A DNA stretch of 64,000 nucleotides from Acestrorhynchus altus (lineage: Eukaryota; Chordata; Actinopteri; Characiformes; Acestrorhynchidae): the NCBI GenBank assembly GCA_034509495.1, contig CM067513.1:15309501-15373500 (forward strand). Reading direction: 5' to 3'. This document shows, piece after piece, positions 61,590 through 64,000 of this stretch. Both the position numbers and the translations under genes were made by a program. Numbering within the stretch: the stretch's first letter is position 1; every line of letters begins with the position of its first letter. The notes under the pieces are model-generated. The model ran no database searches. It worked only from the letters and a program-made list of their open reading frames with translations, and was not told the origin of the DNA.

Positions 61590-62014
61590 GCCCAGCTAGC
61601 GCTCACCCTGAGATCCTGACTCCACATCCTGAAATCACTTACCGTGCGTTTACTCTTTGGGCACGGAGCGGCTGGGATCAGGCCTCTGGAAACGCATTGT
61701 AATGTGAGGAAAAAGAAGAAAATGGTCGAGCCGGCTCCTTCTCACACTGCATTTCCCCCGGCTGTCCTCCCTCTCCCCCTCTCTCTCTCCCTCCACTGCT
61801 AACTGACACATTTTACTTCACTGCAGCACTGTCAGCACATGCTCAGAGACGAGCTCCCGCATCCAGCACCAGCTCTCAGCCGGACTTAACCGTTTCACTG
61901 CTGCCCCTCTTCAGTCCCGAGTCCACCAACCCCACTGGATTATATGCAACACTGAGCAGTGTTTAACACTGGTCGTAGAGGCACCCCCGTCCCGCACGCC
62001 TTGGCTTTAACACA

Positions 62015-62145
62015 CCCCGCAGTTGTCTGAAGGGCTTGTAAAAGTTCTGCTTATATGGATCAGGTGTGATGGAATCAGGGAAAGCTCGAAGCTATGCAGG
62101 GTAGTGGTGCCTCCAGGCCCAGGGTTGAGAAACACTGATTTAGAG
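62015..62145 (-). mobile_element. MITE family C, half copy
   Basis: CTGAAGGGCTTGTAAA, GGATCAGGTGTGATGG, GCAGGGTAGTGGTGCCTCCA and GGGTTGAGAAACACTG match one half of the near-palindromic family seen at 47405-47590. Confidence 0.75.
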
Positions 62146-62149
62146 CAAC

Positions 62150-62615
62150 ACATCCTGCAGGAAGGAGGTTGGAGTGAAGGACAGTCAAATGCCCCAGCCT
62201 TTATTAACCCACTAATGTCCATCTGAAGAAGAAAAAACTGGGTTCAGTTGACCGAAACAAGTCTCAAGAAAATGGTCAAAGTGGTCAAAACATTTGGTTC
62301 AAAAGTGAGTTTTAATCACACATTAAATTCAATCCTTTGGTCACATACTGGTTTAAGAAAATATTAGAAAATCTAAATTTGATTCTGGAGTATGAAAACA
62401 ACAAAACGTAACCAAGAAACAAATACTGTTAGATGTTCACTTAAAGTATAGCTGTACAGCCAAGCAGAGCAAAATGTGTCATTAACCCCTTCTGCTGAAT
62501 TTAGATGTTAAACATTAATGGGTTAACATGGGACTTCTGGATCAAATTATTAGCAATAAATAAACAATACTGAGATGCTAAAACTGGAGTTCAAAGTAGT
62601 AATTCTACTGCAGTG
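62150..62615. other. No gene seen
   Basis: AT-rich sequence between two family C pieces. Confidence 0.5.
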
Positions 62616-62624
62616 GTGAGTAGG

Positions 62625-62800
62625 TTCTAGTTTGTTTCTCAAATTCCCTGGTCCTGGAGGCAACCCTACCCTGCATGTTTTAGAGCTTTTCCTGCACCCA
62701 ACACACAACTGACTGATCAGCTCATTAACAAGCCCTTCAGAATTGCATGGGGAGTTAAACCTAAAAGTGCCTTCAGGACCAGGGTTAAGATTAGGGTTAA
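62625..62800 (+). mobile_element. MITE family C copy
   Basis: TTTCTCAAATTCCCTGGTCC, GAGGCAACCCTACCCTGCAT, CAGCTCATTAACAAGCCCTT and CTTCAGGACCAGGGTTAA span both halves of the family. The outer ends are diverged. Confidence 0.8.
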
Positions 62801-62804
62801 GTAC

Positions 62805-63871
62805 TATAAGCCAACATCCATATCTAGATGTTCTGCAAACAGATTGTCTCAATTCTTACCATTTTGAGGAGAATAGAGAGTCTATTTAACTTTATGTAAC
62901 ACCCTTTTCTACAAACCAACATCCATCTGGTCACCATCTTCCAAATTTGGCCTGCAAATGTGTTACACTGGAGGCATGTTTGTCACATTATTATCAGAGT
63001 AACGAGCAAAGCCTGACTGAGATTCTGATGAAAAACACAAGGTTTTTGGTGAACGTGATGGGAGGATTTCTATTTGTCACATGCTCTCGAAAAGGTATCA
63101 ATATTTAATAAGCCAACTGTGGTGTAAACCCAAGCATATCGCATATCAGCAGGCTGATAACCTGCCTGGTTATCAGCACCACTCCTGGCAGGATGTGTGC
63201 AAGTGTGAAGAAATGGACCTGTAAAACACATATGGTATCGTTCGTAAGAAGGTGCATTGTATTCATGGAGCAGTACCCTTTTAGAATTTCCATCATCTCT
63301 GAACAATTCTCCATTAATGCAAGAGTTTTTCTTACAAAAAGAATATGCTGTACATGACAAATTCATTATAACAAGCATCAATAAACACTGGAGGCCCAAA
63401 ATGCACCACTGTACAATAATGCCTCCGTAATGGTTTCATTTACATATTCACAAAAGAGAAACAACTTTTTTTTTGTAATTACACCATAGAAGCATAGATG
63501 CAATACTTGTGGAAAAAGGTAGAAAAAGACCATGTTCCATCATCAATAAGTTAAATGTCTGTAGCGTCAGGGCAGGACGGACTAAAGAAACGGAATAATA
63601 CAGGCATCCAAACGAACGGAATCAAAATCATAGCACTGAAAGAATTGTCCTTCTCTTTTTTTTCTGGTAAGTTTTGACAAGTTAGAAAATAATGAAAGAG
63701 GCCAAAGCAACAGTCTGTCCATGTTTTCCCCCCCTTCAGGGTTTGTGAGCAAGCTGTTCCAAGAAATGTCTCGGTTCCTCTGTGTCAATGTTTAACTAAA
63801 ATTGGTTATATTTGGTTAAAAAAACAAACAAAAAAAAAAACCAGAAAAATAATAGCAACAAGACTTATAGT

Positions 63872-63925
<54 letters not shown>

Positions 63926-64000
63926 CAGAAGTAGCAATATATGGTAAATACTGAACACAGTCCTGTACAGTCAGGTCAGTCCAATCATTGGCCAAAGCCT
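62805..64000. other. No gene seen up to the window end
   Basis: Small frames only. AT-rich with AATAAA-type hexamers, so a neighbouring gene's untranslated region beyond the edge is possible but unsupported. Confidence 0.4.
63873..63924. repeat. Microsatellite (TAA)n
   Basis: About 17 uninterrupted trinucleotide units. Confidence 0.97.

Larger units (their letters stand above)
61190..61900 (-). promoter_or_regulatory. tmem229b: CpG-rich block, candidate tmem229b promoter and first exon
   Basis: The only strongly CpG-rich interval in the window, densest at 61200-61440 (several GCGC and GCGCGC runs, no methylation-type depletion). The coding exon of tmem229b is spliced from something to the right, and this is the nearest promoter-like sequence. 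On the minus strand TTTGGAGTAAGA offers a possible first-exon donor (GT at 61393-61392). An (AT)n run at 61458-61486 and a CA run at 61559-61586 lie upstream of it. Direction and start site are inferred; a divergent or unrelated transcript is possible. Confidence 0.5.

Noticed and set aside
63070..63399. 109-codon minus-strand frame near the window end
   Set aside because: No signal, domain or splice support; cannot be told from chance.

Overview
This is an animal nuclear window, almost certainly a teleost fish and most likely an otophysan (characin or catfish-like). The basis is one clearly recognisable vertebrate gene whose residues look fish-like, several lineages of decayed Tc1-like transposons, L2-type LINE debris, tRNA-derived SINE-like repeats, short inverted-repeat elements (MITEs), and a dozen long CA/GT microsatellites. 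There is no bacterial-style gene packing: long open reading frames are essentially absent outside one exon. The organism assignment is an inference from repeat types and one protein.

The only gene supported with confidence is tmem229b, on the minus strand. Its whole coding sequence lies in one exon (stop at 51708, most likely start at 52292), with a textbook splice acceptor just upstream (AG at 52338-52339). Transcription therefore comes from the right, and a CpG-rich block at about 61190-61900 is the best candidate for its promoter and non-coding first exon, giving an intron of about 9 kb. The 3' untranslated region probably runs left to AATAAA signals near 50053-50167.

The left 49 kb is intergenic or intronic sequence dominated by repeats. 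Region by region: 0.1-1.6 kb, a composite of MITE ends in inverted orientation around a short tandem repeat; 2.1 kb SINE; 3.4-4.0 kb Tc1 remnant; 8.0-9.0 kb L2-like LINE with a diagnostic 3' tail; 11.1-11.6 kb LINE C-terminal fragment; 15.4 kb Tc1 remnant; 17.0-18.6 kb three decayed copies of one dispersed repeat; 20.1-21.1 kb a 1-kb minisatellite; 21.2-21.8 kb Tc1 remnant; 24.5 and 26.1 kb a near-identical 228-bp direct duplication; 26.9 kb SINE; 28.3 kb MITE with both ends; 32.3-32.9 kb Tc1 remnant; 34.8 kb MITE; 41-42 kb LINE and SINE pieces; 45.6-46.1 kb a diverged direct repeat; 46.4-47.2 kb Tc1 remnant on the minus strand; 47.4 and 49.5 kb MITEs.

The inferred tmem229b intron (52.3-61.4 kb) holds an inverted pair of one MITE family, a perfect 18-bp hairpin, and a CCAGCT-rich array. 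Three CTCF-like motifs (25.8, 49.3 and 53.0 kb) and a paired E-box near the CpG island are the most interesting regulatory signals. No previously undescribed biological system could be demonstrated; the strongest oddities are the higher-order minisatellite, the recent 228-bp duplication, the perfect hairpins and the 11-bp-phased motif array in the putative promoter.
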